From Winogradskyella wichelsiae (lineage in GTDB: Bacteria; Bacteroidota; Bacteroidia; Flavobacteriales; Flavobacteriaceae): DNA of 64,000 bases. Location of the stretch: positions 225,969 through 289,968 of the forward strand of contig NZ_JABFDJ010000006.1 of the NCBI RefSeq assembly GCF_013403925.1, written 5' to 3'. Position 1 is the first letter of the stretch. Each line of letters begins with the position of its first letter. The position numbers and the translations under genes were made by a program. A model generated the notes under the pieces. That model was not told where the DNA came from. It worked only from the letters and a program-made list of their open reading frames with translations, and did no database searches. This document shows, piece after piece, positions 34,058-43,920 of this stretch.

Positions 34058-35569
34058 TTAATTTCTCTTAATAAATACGGTATCGACTTTTAGTTCATTC
34101 TTAAGCCACTTTTGTAAATCACGCTCTTTAGAGAACACAATACTATCCGTAAGTTTCACTTTCCATCTTACATTAGCTACACTTACTGTATCAATGTTTA
34201 TAAAATCTTTAGATTCCAACATTTTAGCATATCCAAAAGATTCTAAATCACTAAATTTAATTTTAGCATCTCGAGACAATGACGTAAATGAAACTGAATT
34301 TTGATCTGAACTCTTAGACTCTATTTGCTTATTCAAGTTAGTAATATTTTTCTGTAAATCTTCAATCTGACTTTGGAGACCATTTATTATATTATCTTTT
34401 TGATCTAAATCTTTGATGGCTCTATCATAAGCATCAGAAATTTTATCAAAACTTCTATTCTTATTACCCTTTATAATCAGCTTAAAATCTTTTATTTTAT
34501 CGTAAGTTTTAATTTCATTATTCAAATCGGCTACCATAGCATCAGAAACCTCACCATTAATATATAACACAATTTCTTTATCTTCCCAATGAGGAATAGC
34601 ATTCTGATACCACAACTCATTATTAGACTTTACCTCATCCTCTATAAATTTCTGATAATCACCATCTAAACCGCTTTGAGTAATAAAATTCATAAAAGTC
34701 CATATTGCAGGTGCCATAACAAGTATCGCAATCAATGATGCCAATTGTGCAATTCGTTTTCGTTTTTTAGAATTGGCATATTTTAACATTGGAAATCCAA
34801 GAACCTTCAACACTATAAATGTCGCTAAAGCAATGAATATAGTATTAATTGTAAACAAATACATCGCGCCAATAAAAACCTCCCAATCGTGGGCCAAGCC
34901 GTAACCTGCAGTACACAGTGGTGGCATTAACGCCGTTGCAATAGCGACACCAAAAATCACCGATGCTATGGTACCCTTTTTAGTTCGAGCTATAATGAGG
35001 GCTGCACCCCCAAAAAAAGCAATTAAGACATCTCGTAAGTCTGGTTTAGTTCTACCAAAAAGTTCATTAGTCATTAAGTCTGCAGACGGAAAGAACTTGA
35101 AAAATAAATAGGCCGTTAATAAACTTAGCACAATCATTGTCGCTAAATTAATTAACGACTTTCTAAGCGTATCAATATCATTTAGCGCAATAGACATTCC
35201 AACCCCTAATATAGGTCCCATTAAAGGTGAAATTAACATGGCACCAATAACAACAGCTGTAGAGTTAGCGTTAAGACCAATAGAGGCCACAAATATAGAA
35301 CAGATTAAAATCCATGCTGTTGCTCCTTTAAAAGGAATATCTGCTTTAATAGCTGCTATGGTAGCATCTCGATCAGTGTCATCCCTAAAATCTAATAACT
35401 CATGCAAGAAGGTTTTAACACTTATAAATAAGCCTTGAGCATCTTTTCTTATCGCATCCTTCTTATCTTCAACAGCTTTATCTTTATTGATTTGCTTCTC
35501 TTCGTCTTTGTGCTGCTCTTGCTCTAATCTTTCTTCTTCTGAAAAATTAAATTTATGTTCGTCACTCAT
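34058..35569 (-). CDS. DUF389 (TIGR00341-like) membrane protein
   Basis: A 503-residue protein. The N-terminal 35 residues are highly charged. A hydrophobic domain (about 70-290) has the conserved ATIAAIKADIPFKGATAWILICSIFVASIGLNANSTAVVIGAMLISPLMGPILGVGMSI of DUF389. The C-terminal part is soluble with a coiled coil (DLDQKDNIINGLQSQIEDLQKNITNLNKQIESK, about 390-425). The biochemical role is not known; transport or sensing has been guessed for the family. Confidence 0.88.
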   Translation of the reverse strand: MSDEHKFNFSEEERLEQEQHKDEEKQINKDKAVEDKKDAIRKDAQGLFISVKTFLHELLDFRDDTDRDATIAAIKADIPFKGATAWILICSIFVASIGLNANSTAVVIGAMLISPLMGPILGVGMSIALNDIDTLRKSLINLATMIVLSLLTAYLFFKFFPSADLMTNELFGRTKPDLRDVLIAFFGGAALIIARTKKGTIASVIFGVAIATALMPPLCTAGYGLAHDWEVFIGAMYLFTINTIFIALATFIVLKVLGFPMLKYANSKKRKRIAQLASLIAILVMAPAIWTFMNFITQSGLDGDYQKFIEDEVKSNNELWYQNAIPHWEDKEIVLYINGEVSDAMVADLNNEIKTYDKIKDFKLIIKGNKNRSFDKISDAYDRAIKDLDQKDNIINGLQSQIEDLQKNITNLNKQIESKSSDQNSVSFTSLSRDAKIKFSDLESFGYAKMLESKDFINIDTVSVANVRWKVKLTDSIVFSKERDLQKWLKNELKVDTVFIKRN

Positions 35570-35640
35570 AATGGTAAAAGTTCTAAATTAAATGTCTGAA
35601 TTTTATGAGATAATTCTATTTTATAAGTTTCAATAATCGA

Positions 35641-36729
35641 TTAACCGTATTGTTCTCCAAATTTCGCTTTTACGGTTTGAAGCACTTTTTTAATATCTTG
35701 TTCTTTAGTTTTTGGAAAGATAAGTAAAACTTCCTCCTTGTCTACAACGATATAATCCTTTAAACCATCTATAACTACAACCTTTCCTTTTTTAGAACGA
35801 ATCATATTTCCGCTTGAGTCTTCCAATAAAATTTTAGCATTTACAACGGCATTATGGTCTTCATCCTTATCTAATTTATCATAAAGACTTCCCCAAGTTC
35901 CAAGGTCATTCCAATCAAAAGTAGCAGGAATTACAAAAACATTACTGCTTTTCTCCATTAATGCATAATCGACAGAAATATTTTCAGCTTTTTTATAATT
36001 CTCTTTTATAAATTCGTCTTCATGCTCTGTATTATACACGTTGTAACCACTTTCGAATAACTGAAACAATTCTGGCTGATTATTTTTAAAAGCTGAAACA
36101 ACAGATTTCACACTCCACATAAAAATCCCTGCATTCCAAAGAAAATTACCTTGATCAATAAAAGATTTAGCAGTGGCATAATCTGGTTTTTCTCTAAATT
36201 GACTCACCTGCTTAATCGCTGTAGATGCAGATTCATCATATTCAATATAACCATAACCTGTGTTTGGAAATGTTGGAGTAATCCCCAAAGTCATTAGAGC
36301 ATCATTAGATTCACAATAATCAAAAGCAGTTTTTACATTCTCTGAAAACGCTTGTTCATCTTCTATCCAGTGATCACTTGGTGCTACAATCATAACAGCA
36401 TCTTTGTTCTCCTTCTCAATTTTTAAAGACGCATACAATATGCAAGGTGCTGTATTTCGCATTGCAGGCTCTAAAACAACTTGTCGCTTTGTAACCTGAG
36501 GCAATTGTTCAAAAACAAGATCATTGTAACGTTCATTTGTTAGAATGAATATATTTTCTTGTGGGATTAACTGCGCTAAACGATTAAATGTTTTTTGAAT
36601 TAAAGTATCTCCTGTTCCTAGCATATCATGAAATTGCTTTGGAAAATCTTGAGTACTTACAGGCCAAAATCTTGAACCTACTCCACCCGCCATTAATATG
36701 GCATAATAATTTGAATTTTTGGTATTCAT
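35641..36729 (-). CDS. Mannose-1-phosphate guanylyltransferase
   Basis: Makes GDP-mannose from mannose-1-phosphate and GTP for surface glycans. Key motifs are AILMAGGVGSRFWPVSTQDFPKQF (about 11-34; nucleotide loop and Lys), MIVAPSDHWIEDE (metal Asp), and FVIPATFDWNDLGTWGSLYDKL. At 362 residues it is a single-domain enzyme without the isomerase domain of bifunctional ManC. An in-frame TTG at 36732 precedes the chosen ATG 36729. It follows the SprT-like gene on the same strand, 12 nt apart. Confidence 0.94.
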   Translation of the reverse strand: MNTKNSNYYAILMAGGVGSRFWPVSTQDFPKQFHDMLGTGDTLIQKTFNRLAQLIPQENIFILTNERYNDLVFEQLPQVTKRQVVLEPAMRNTAPCILYASLKIEKENKDAVMIVAPSDHWIEDEQAFSENVKTAFDYCESNDALMTLGITPTFPNTGYGYIEYDESASTAIKQVSQFREKPDYATAKSFIDQGNFLWNAGIFMWSVKSVVSAFKNNQPELFQLFESGYNVYNTEHEDEFIKENYKKAENISVDYALMEKSSNVFVIPATFDWNDLGTWGSLYDKLDKDEDHNAVVNAKILLEDSSGNMIRSKKGKVVVIDGLKDYIVVDKEEVLLIFPKTKEQDIKKVLQTVKAKFGEQYG

Positions 36730-36741
36730 CAATCTATCTTT

Positions 36742-37338
36742 TTAGTCTAGAACTTCTACTTCTGCATTTGGATTAAACAAATATAATTTTCCTGTGTTAA
36801 TTTCAACACATTCATATCGTTTTCTTCTTTTATTTCCTTTCTTAAAAACTCTGCCATTATAGAGTTTAAACCTGCTATTTAAGGGCACATCAAAAACATA
36901 AGTCTTATCATTGTCTTCGTTAAATTGTTTTAAAGCTAAAGCTAATTTTGTATCTGTATCGCTAGATGCTTTTGGATTTTTAAAATGATTAGCTAATAAT
37001 GGCAGTAATTCTAATGGAAAAATTTCTGGGCGTAAAAATGGTAACATTAAATGTTGAAATGTATGTTTCCATTCTTTACCATGCGGTTTAATAAACCTCC
37101 CATAGTTGTTATAAGCTTCAAAATGTGCTATTTCATGAATTAACGTTATTAAAAAACGATAACGATTTAAATTAGAGTTAATTGTTATTTGATGCTTTCC
37201 GTTAGGTAATTCTCGATAATCTCCATGACGCGTTTTACGTTCTTTTTTAACTTTTACTATTAAGTTATCAATAGCCAAAAGCTCAGCAATTAAAGTTTGC
37301 GCTTCTTCAGGAATATAATTTAAAAGTGATGTCTGCAT
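36742..37338 (-). CDS. SprT-like zinc metallopeptidase domain protein
   Basis: A protein of about 198 residues with the SprT zinc site HEIAHFEAYNNYGRFIKPHGKEWKHTFQHLM (HExxH, then a downstream His). The C-terminal region (RVFKKGNKRRKRYECVEINTGKLYLF) resembles the beta-rich or zinc-ribbon end of SprT proteins but has only one Cys. The family includes DNA-protein crosslink proteases in eukaryotes (Spartan), but bacterial roles are unclear. The start is ATG 37338; a GTG two codons upstream is also open. Confidence 0.88.
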   Translation of the reverse strand: MQTSLLNYIPEEAQTLIAELLAIDNLIVKVKKERKTRHGDYRELPNGKHQITINSNLNRYRFLITLIHEIAHFEAYNNYGRFIKPHGKEWKHTFQHLMLPFLRPEIFPLELLPLLANHFKNPKASSDTDTKLALALKQFNEDNDKTYVFDVPLNSRFKLYNGRVFKKGNKRRKRYECVEINTGKLYLFNPNAEVEVLD

Positions 37339-37471
37339 TACCACAAAAATAGTTGTTATATTCTAATTTAGTTTAAGCTAAAAATTAAGATTCATAAAAA
37401 CAATTATAGATATCTAAAAGCTATCTCAACTTTAGCACATAATAAACTAAAAGACTAGAATTAGAAACAAA

Positions 37472-38155
37472 TTAAGGCGTAGAATTAGAAACTTGTAATA
37501 CTTTTCCGTTGTAATATTTATTTCCTGTTAAAGCAAAATCTTTAATATATTGTGCCATTTCTGCTGGCGTAGTGGATGCCTTGTAGCCAGGAAATGCTTC
37601 TTCTAACATCTCGGTTTGTACAGCCCCAAGAGCTAAAACATTAAATTGCGGACCTGTCTCTTTATACTCTTCCGCTAATAATTCTACCAACGTTATTACA
37701 GCTCCTTTACTAGAACTATACGCTGATAGTCCTGGGAATTTCATACTTCCCTGAATTCCTCCCATAGAACTCACAGTAACAACATGTCCTTCTTTCTTCA
37801 TAAAAGGAACGACTGTTCTTGTTAATTCTGAAACCCCAAAAACATTAGTTTGGTAAATTTCTGTAAAATCTTTAAACGTTGTTTCTGCAAAAGGTTTATT
37901 AATGATAGCACCTGCATTATTGATTAAAATATCAACATGGCGCCATTCCTTTTTAATAAAATCAGTTACTTTCTGATAATCTTCTTCAATACATAAATCG
38001 AAAGCAAACGCCGATACATTATCAATATTGAGTTCTAATATTGCTTTGGTGTTTCGAGATAATGCTAATACATTATGACCTTGTTCGGCTAATAATTGTA
38101 CTAATTGAAACCCAATACCACGGCTTGTACCTGTTATAATTATATTTTTATTCAT
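37472..38155 (-). CDS. SDR family oxidoreductase
   Basis: A 227-residue classical short-chain dehydrogenase with NAD(P) loop GTSRGIGFQLV (about 8-18), NNAGA at 80-84, catalytic Ser in VSSMGG and Tyr-x3-Lys in YSSSKGA. Substrate is unknown. Its start overlaps the end of the M28 peptidase gene by 8 nt, so the two are cotranscribed. Confidence 0.93.
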   Translation of the reverse strand: MNKNIIITGTSRGIGFQLVQLLAEQGHNVLALSRNTKAILELNIDNVSAFAFDLCIEEDYQKVTDFIKKEWRHVDILINNAGAIINKPFAETTFKDFTEIYQTNVFGVSELTRTVVPFMKKEGHVVTVSSMGGIQGSMKFPGLSAYSSSKGAVITLVELLAEEYKETGPQFNVLALGAVQTEMLEEAFPGYKASTTPAEMAQYIKDFALTGNKYYNGKVLQVSNSTP

Positions 38156-39116
38156 CTTTTAAAATCACTTCTTTTGTTGGTGCGTTCATCAAACCTTCTA
38201 ATGCTGGAATCATTTTTTCAATAAAAGTAACCATATGTTCATAATTCATTTTATCTGCTTCATCATATACATGATGATAATAATCAAAATTAGTAAAATC
38301 GAATGTAGAAATAGCTTGTGCCGGAATACCTAATTCTTGGTAAAATGGATAATTATCTGACCTTCTAAAAAGCTGCATTTCTTTTGCTTTGTCAAAAAAA
38401 CCAACAACTTCTTCATTTCCATATTCATTTAATTTCGTTGCAAAATTAGATTTCTCAAAACCACTGATATAAGCCATTGTTTCACTTTTTGCTCTAGGAA
38501 CACCTATCATTTCAAAATTAATCATCGTATAAGCATCAATACCTTCTTTTTTAAGACGAGCTGCTAAATGTTCTGATCCTTTTAACCCTAATTCTTCTGC
38601 TGTATAAAGTGTAATTAAAATACTACGCTTATTAGATTTAGTTTTTGCAAAATATTTACCAAACTCCATGGCCGCTATAGTTCCTGAAGCATCATCATTT
38701 GCTCCGTTTGCAATAGAATCGCCTTCAACCACATTACCAAAACCAATATGATCGTAATGCCCCCCAAGAATAATGTATTCGTTCTTAAGTTTTGGATCAT
38801 TTCCTTCAATTACACCAACAATATTATAAGCGTCGAGATCATTTAATTTGAAAGAATCTCTATAGGTTTTAAAATAGGGTTTAATGCCATTTAACTCTAA
38901 ATACTTTTCAATAAAAACTGCCGCTTTTTCAATCCCCTCCGTACCTGTTGCGCGTCCTTGTAATTCATCTGAAGCTAGATATTCCATACTGGCTTTAATA
39001 GCTTCTTGGCTAATTTTAGGTTTTTCAACCACTTTATCATCTAAAACAGACTTGCTTTTATTGGATTTACATGAGCAAACGAATGCAATTAACAGAACAA
39101 ATAATATTTTTTTCAT
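38148..39116 (-). CDS. M28 family zinc aminopeptidase lipoprotein
   Basis: A 322-residue exported peptidase. A lipoprotein signal ends FVCSC (Cys14-16), followed by a Lys/Ser-rich spacer. The M28 metal ligands are seen in GGHYDHIG, NGANDDASGTIAAMEF, AEELGLKGSEH, MINFEMIG and YYHHVYDEADKM. Such enzymes trim N-terminal residues from peptides in the periplasm or at the cell surface. Confidence 0.93.
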   Translation of the reverse strand: MKKILFVLLIAFVCSCKSNKSKSVLDDKVVEKPKISQEAIKASMEYLASDELQGRATGTEGIEKAAVFIEKYLELNGIKPYFKTYRDSFKLNDLDAYNIVGVIEGNDPKLKNEYIILGGHYDHIGFGNVVEGDSIANGANDDASGTIAAMEFGKYFAKTKSNKRSILITLYTAEELGLKGSEHLAARLKKEGIDAYTMINFEMIGVPRAKSETMAYISGFEKSNFATKLNEYGNEEVVGFFDKAKEMQLFRRSDNYPFYQELGIPAQAISTFDFTNFDYYHHVYDEADKMNYEHMVTFIEKMIPALEGLMNAPTKEVILKDE

Positions 39117-39141
39117 AGTTAGTTTTTAAGGTACGGCTTAA

Positions 39142-39182
39142 AGATAAAAAATCCTGATTCGAAAAATTATCAAATCAGGATT
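39142..39182 (-). terminator. Terminator after pdhA-pdhC
   Basis: AATCCTGATT (39150-39159) and AATCAGGATT (39173-39182) pair; on the minus strand the stem is followed by a T6 run. It closes the pyruvate dehydrogenase operon. Confidence 0.78.
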
Positions 39183-39227
39183 ATATTATATAGATTCTAA
39201 AAATTAATTTAGAATGAAGTATTAAAA

Positions 39228-40850
39228 TTATACAACCATAGTTACTGGATTCTCAATATATCCTTTTAATGTTTGAAGGAATTGAGCTCCTGTAGCACCA
39301 TCAACTGTTCTATGATCACAAGCTAAACATAATTGCATTGTGTTACCTACAACGATTTGACCGTTTTTAACTACTGGTTTTTCAACGATATTTCCAACAG
39401 ATAAGATTGCTGAGTTAGGTTGATTGATAATAGATGTAAAGCTATCTATACCAAACATTCCTAAGTTAGAAACCGTAAATGTACTGCCTTCCATTTCGTC
39501 TAATGCTAATTTTTTATTTCTAGCTTTACCTGCATATTCTCTAACTGCTGCACCAATTTGTGGTAAACTTTGTTCGTTAGCAAATTTAACAACAGGAACT
39601 AATAAACCATCTGGCACTGCTACAGCTACACCAATATGAACGTGATTGTTTAATTGCATTCTATCATCAAACCACTGTGAGTTTACTTGAGGATGCTGCT
39701 TCAATGCTAAAGCACATGCTTTAACAATCATATCATTGTATGAAATTTTTGTGTCTGGAATAGAATTGTATTGCTTTCTAAAAGCAATAGCGTTTTCCAT
39801 ATCAAACTCCACATTTAAATAATAATGTGGCGCTGTAAATTTAGACTTCGCTAAGTTTTTAGCAATAGCTTTACGCATATTAGAATTAGGTACCTCATCA
39901 AAATCTTCTTGACCTGTAGCAACAAATTTCCCTACAGAAGCAGATTGAGCAGATGGTGTAAAGTTTTCAATATCTTTCTTTACAATTCTTCCGTTTTCAC
40001 CAGAACCTTTAACCTGACCTAGATCTACACCCTTTTCTTCAGCCATTTTCTTTGCCAATGGAGATGCAAAAACACGTCCTGTTGTAGACGTCGAGTTTGA
40101 AACTGTTGGTGTTTCTTTCTTAGCTTCTGCTTTTTTAGGCTCAGCTTTTGGTGCTTCCTTTTTAGCTTCTACTTTAGGAGTTTCCTTTTTTGTTTCGCCA
40201 GTGTTGTTTGAAAAGTTTTTAGAAATCCCTGAAACATCAGTTCCTTTAGGACCTATGATAGCTAATAATGAATCTACCTTGGCAGTCTCACCTTCTTCTA
40301 GACCTACAAATAATAAATTACCTGACTGGAATGATTCAAACTCCATAGTTGCTTTATCTGTTTCAATCTCGGCTAAAATATCACCTTCTTCGACTTCATC
40401 ACCAACTTTCTTTAACCAAGTAGCAACAGTTCCTTCTTCCATGGTATCACTTAATCGTGGCATGGTCACAACTGTAACTCCTTCTGGTAATTCTTCTTCG
40501 CTAGAATTAGAAGTTTCTGTTTCTTTAGATTCTGAAGCATTATCTTCTTTAGCTGTTTCTTCAGAGTCTTCTGATGATGATTCTCCGTTTAAGTAACTAG
40601 AAATATCTTCACCTTCTTCTCCTATGATGGCTAAAAGCGTATCTACTTTAGCTGTTTCGCCTTCTGCAATACCAATATGAAGTAAAGTCCCTTCGTTAAA
40701 AGACTCAAATTCCATAGTGGCTTTGTCAGTTTCGATTTCTGCTAAAATATCACCTTCTTCAACCTTATCTCCAACTTTCTTTAACCAAGAGGCAACTGTT
40801 CCCTCTTCCATGGTGTCGCTTAAACGCGGCATATTTATTACTTCTGCCAT
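39228..40850 (-). CDS. pdhC: Pyruvate dehydrogenase E2, dihydrolipoyl acetyltransferase
   Basis: A 540-residue E2 with two lipoyl domains (lipoyl-Lys43 and Lys166, both in IETDKATMEFESF), each followed by an acidic or Lys/Pro/Ala-rich linker. Next come a peripheral subunit-binding domain (ASPLAKKMAEEKGVDLGQVKGSGENGRIVKKDI, about 263-295) and a catalytic domain with the active-site His in ACDHRTVDGATGAQF. It transfers acetyl groups to CoA. It follows pdhA with 3 nt between them. E1 beta and E3 are not in the window. Confidence 0.97.
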   Translation of the reverse strand: MAEVINMPRLSDTMEEGTVASWLKKVGDKVEEGDILAEIETDKATMEFESFNEGTLLHIGIAEGETAKVDTLLAIIGEEGEDISSYLNGESSSEDSEETAKEDNASESKETETSNSSEEELPEGVTVVTMPRLSDTMEEGTVATWLKKVGDEVEEGDILAEIETDKATMEFESFQSGNLLFVGLEEGETAKVDSLLAIIGPKGTDVSGISKNFSNNTGETKKETPKVEAKKEAPKAEPKKAEAKKETPTVSNSTSTTGRVFASPLAKKMAEEKGVDLGQVKGSGENGRIVKKDIENFTPSAQSASVGKFVATGQEDFDEVPNSNMRKAIAKNLAKSKFTAPHYYLNVEFDMENAIAFRKQYNSIPDTKISYNDMIVKACALALKQHPQVNSQWFDDRMQLNNHVHIGVAVAVPDGLLVPVVKFANEQSLPQIGAAVREYAGKARNKKLALDEMEGSTFTVSNLGMFGIDSFTSIINQPNSAILSVGNIVEKPVVKNGQIVVGNTMQLCLACDHRTVDGATGAQFLQTLKGYIENPVTMVV

Positions 40851-40853
40851 AGT

Positions 40854-41855
40854 TTATTTTATTTTGTGATCTATAAATGGATAATCTTCCTGCTCATACA
40901 CAACATCGTACATCACATTCTTTTCTGGATACGGAGATTCGTCTGCAAATTTCTCGCATTCTGAAACGCGTGTCTTCACATCTTTATCAATCGCTTTTAA
41001 ATCTGCTTCAGAAGCATATCCTTCTTCAAGAATAATATCTTTAACTTGTGTAATTGGGTCAATTTTTTTGTATTCTGCAACCTCATCTTTAGTTCTGTAA
41101 TGTTGTGCATCTGACATAGAGTGACCTCTATAACGGTAAGTTTTAACCTCTAAAAATGAAGGTCCACCACCATTTCTTGCGCGCTGAATAGCTTCATCAA
41201 AAGCTTCAGCTACTTTTATTGGGTTCATACCATCAACTGGTCCTGAAGGCATATCATAGCCTAAACCTAGTTTCCAAATATCGGTATGGTTTGCTGTACG
41301 TGCTACCGAAGTTCCCATAGCATATCCATTGTTTTCACAAACAAATACTACTGGTAAATTCCATAACATAGCAAGGTTAAATGTTTCGTGTAAAGATCCT
41401 TGTCTTGCAGCACCATCACCAAAGCAACAGATTGTAACAGCATCACTATCGTGATATTTGTCACCAAAAGCAATACCTGCTCCTAAAGGAATTTGACCTC
41501 CAACAATACCATGACCACCGTAAAAACGATGTTCTTTAGAGAAAATGTGCATAGAACCACCCAATCCTTGAGACGTTCCTGTTGCTTTTCCAAACAATTC
41601 TGCCATTACTCTTTTTGGATCCACCCCCATACCTATAGGTTGAACGTGATTACGATAAGCCGTAATCATCTTATCCTTAGTTAAGTCCATAGCATGTAAT
41701 GCACCTGCTAATACAGCTTCTTGTCCATTATATAAATGAAGGAAACCTCTAACTTTTTGTTGAATATAAACTGCGGCAAGTTTGTCTTCAAACTTACGCC
41801 AGAACAACATGTCCTCATACCACTTTAGGTAAACTTCTTTAGTTATTTTTTGCAT
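40854..41855 (-). CDS. pdhA: Pyruvate dehydrogenase E1 component, alpha subunit
   Basis: TPP-dependent subunit of 333 residues. The TPP-Mg motif is FGDGAARQGSLHETFNLAMLWNLPVVFVCENN (GDG...NN, about residues 144-175), and the phosphorylation-loop equivalent YRYRGHSMSDAQHYRTKDEV follows. It decarboxylates pyruvate together with the beta subunit encoded elsewhere. It is first in the pdhA-pdhC operon and lies downstream of cdd. Confidence 0.97.
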   Translation of the reverse strand: MQKITKEVYLKWYEDMLFWRKFEDKLAAVYIQQKVRGFLHLYNGQEAVLAGALHAMDLTKDKMITAYRNHVQPIGMGVDPKRVMAELFGKATGTSQGLGGSMHIFSKEHRFYGGHGIVGGQIPLGAGIAFGDKYHDSDAVTICCFGDGAARQGSLHETFNLAMLWNLPVVFVCENNGYAMGTSVARTANHTDIWKLGLGYDMPSGPVDGMNPIKVAEAFDEAIQRARNGGGPSFLEVKTYRYRGHSMSDAQHYRTKDEVAEYKKIDPITQVKDIILEEGYASEADLKAIDKDVKTRVSECEKFADESPYPEKNVMYDVVYEQEDYPFIDHKIK

Positions 41856-41966
41856 TTCTTGATGAGTTCTTTAAATAGAATAACAAAAATAACACATTAG
41901 ACAATAATGAAGAAACTGTATGCCATAAAAAATTAAGTATTTACTGAATTTTCTACAACAAAATCA

Positions 41967-42449
41967 CTATAATACTGAACTTTCAAAAAGAAGTGGTAAT
42001 AAGTTGGCTAAAGAGTGGGATTTTATCACTTTGCCTTGAGCACCCATAAAGTAAATTTCTATTGGCAAATCTTGTTTCATTTCATACTCTGCTATAGATT
42101 GTCTACAGGCTCCACAAGGTGGTATAGGTTTGTCTGTAATTTGATTTTGCGAAGCAGCTGTAATGGCCATCTTTAAGATTTTGGCCTTAGGATATTTAGC
42201 ACCCGCATAAAAAATAGCCGTTCGTTCTGCACAAAGACCAGAAGGGAAGCAAGCATTTTCTTGATTGCTTCCTATAACAACTTCGTTATTATCTAATAAA
42301 ATTGCAGCTCCAACATTAAATTTAGAATATGGTGCATAAGCATTTTCTCTTGCTTCTATTGCTGCAGTCATTAAATTTTGCATAGCCTTAGAAAGTTCGT
42401 TAAAATCATTATAAACCTCTAATGTTGTTTCTATTTTTATTTCATTCAT
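41967..42449 (-). CDS. cdd: Cytidine deaminase
   Basis: A 160-residue zinc enzyme that deaminates cytidine and deoxycytidine in pyrimidine salvage. Zinc and catalytic motifs are CAERTA (Cys and Glu) and PCGACRQ. The frame continues upstream to 42491, but those extra codons lie in a terminator hairpin (42471-42505), so ATG 42449 (MNEIKIETTLE) is the sensible start. Confidence 0.96.
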   Translation of the reverse strand: MNEIKIETTLEVYNDFNELSKAMQNLMTAAIEARENAYAPYSKFNVGAAILLDNNEVVIGSNQENACFPSGLCAERTAIFYAGAKYPKAKILKMAITAASQNQITDKPIPPCGACRQSIAEYEMKQDLPIEIYFMGAQGKVIKSHSLANLLPLLFESSVL

Positions 42450-42470
42450 ATTTGAGACATTATTTGAGAC

Positions 42471-42505
42471 AAAAAAACTATTGTTTAACAAACAATAGTT
42501 TTTTT
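42471..42505 (-). terminator. Terminator hairpin between porV and cdd
   Basis: AAACTATTGTTT and AACAATAGTTT pair with a 4-nt loop, flanked by A7 on one side and T7 on the other. It would end the porV transcript (minus strand) and could work in both directions. Confidence 0.7.
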
Positions 42506-42599
42506 AATATAAATTATTTTTTCTTGATTATCAAAATCTTTCTAGTGTATAAATTGAGTATTCATTCTCAAACAACAAAAGAAATATTGCGTTAAATCA

Positions 42600-43841
42600 T
42601 TAGTACTCATTGTATTCTCCGTCTCCAAAATTAAAGATTAACGAGAAACGAAGTGTGTTTTCTAATGGACTCTGTACTTTTGATGCTGAAAACAAATATG
42701 ACAAATCTACATTGATCGTTGTATACTTAAAACCTGCACCGAGTGCAAAAAACTTACGCGCACCTTTATCATCTGCTTCATTAAAATAACCTGTTCTAAG
42801 TGAAAAACTCTCTTGGTAAGTATATTCTGCACTTAAAGCCCAAGTAAATTCTCTCAACTCTTCACTTAAACCACCTGGCGCATCACCAAACGATTGGAAA
42901 ACCCCGGTTAAGAAACCAACATCAGGATCTTGTCCATCATATATAACATTAGTATTGATAGGATCATCATATTCTTCACCATCATCATATGTACCGTTTC
43001 CATTTTCATCATCATACTGATATTCATCACCATAAATTGGTGGAGTAGGAACCAAATATTTAGATACCTCACCTGTTACAGACAATGTACTATATTGATC
43101 AAAAATAAAGTCGAAACCAGCACCTAATCTTAAGTTTGTTGGTTGAAAAACATCTTGCCCACCATCATCGTATTGAAATTTTGGTCCTAAATTCTGAATT
43201 GCAAAACCAGCTCTCCATCGTCCGTTATAATCATTATAAGCTTCTTCTTCACTTTGGTAATAACCTGTAATATCTGCACCAAAAGTACTTCCGGCATTTG
43301 CATTAGAATCTACTTGCCCTAATCTTAAAGCAGAACGCATATAACGCATTGCTACAGCCATTGAAAATTGATCACTCAATCTTAAAGAGTAAGCGGCGTC
43401 AATAGCGTATTCATTTGGCTTAACAGCTACACCAGGATCGTTAGCATCTTGAGTTAATACAATTTCGCCCAATGAAAAATATTTTAGACTCGCTGAAAAA
43501 GCACTTTGTTCGTTTATTCTATTAAAGTAAGTAAGATAACTTAAAGAAATATCGTTAACTAACCTTGTTAAATAAGGTGTGTAAGTTATACCAATACCTT
43601 GCTTTGTTTCTGAAAAAGCGTATTTAGCAGGATTATATTGTTGTGAAAATCCATCGACAGATGTTGCAACTCCCATATCACCTAAAGACGCTGATCTTGC
43701 ATCTGGCGCAATAAGCATAAACGGTAATCCTGTAGTAATCACCCTACTATCATTAGGATCTTGTATTATTACAGTGCCATCTTGAGCAATAGCGTTACTA
43801 ATTGTAGCAAAAGCCAATAAGGCTATAAATTGTTTTTTCAT
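42600..43841 (-). CDS. porV: Type IX secretion outer membrane protein PorV (LptO)
   Basis: A 413-residue FadL-like beta-barrel with a signal peptide (MKKQFIALLAFATISNAIAQ). The N-terminal SRVITTGLPFMLIAPDARSASLGDMGVATSVD and the barrel strands to the C-terminal FSLIFNFGDGEYNEY are typical of PorV. PorV shuttles type IX cargo to the attachment complex and works with the sortase PorU, encoded directly upstream. It has its own promoter between the two genes. Confidence 0.97.
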   Translation of the reverse strand: MKKQFIALLAFATISNAIAQDGTVIIQDPNDSRVITTGLPFMLIAPDARSASLGDMGVATSVDGFSQQYNPAKYAFSETKQGIGITYTPYLTRLVNDISLSYLTYFNRINEQSAFSASLKYFSLGEIVLTQDANDPGVAVKPNEYAIDAAYSLRLSDQFSMAVAMRYMRSALRLGQVDSNANAGSTFGADITGYYQSEEEAYNDYNGRWRAGFAIQNLGPKFQYDDGGQDVFQPTNLRLGAGFDFIFDQYSTLSVTGEVSKYLVPTPPIYGDEYQYDDENGNGTYDDGEEYDDPINTNVIYDGQDPDVGFLTGVFQSFGDAPGGLSEELREFTWALSAEYTYQESFSLRTGYFNEADDKGARKFFALGAGFKYTTINVDLSYLFSASKVQSPLENTLRFSLIFNFGDGEYNEY

Positions 43842-43890
43842 GTTAATTTATTGATATATTAATACCCTATGAGTACAACTGATCTGGTAA

Positions 43891-43920
43891 CAAATATAAT
43901 TTATTATTATAGTATGACAA
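43891..43920 (-). promoter_or_regulatory. Promoter of porV
   Basis: On the minus strand TTG (43920-43918) and TATATTTG (43898-43891) are separated by exactly 19 nt, the textbook Bacteroidota promoter. It overlaps the porU stop codon and lies 50 nt before the porV ATG, so porV can be transcribed apart from porU. Confidence 0.72.

Noticed and set aside
40201..40596. Open frame of 131 codons antisense to pdhC
   Set aside because: It mirrors the lipoyl repeats and acidic linkers of a certain gene; the composition is that of a shadow.
42450..42491. Longer N-terminus for cytidine deaminase
   Set aside because: The extra codons fall in a terminator hairpin and are not part of the family.
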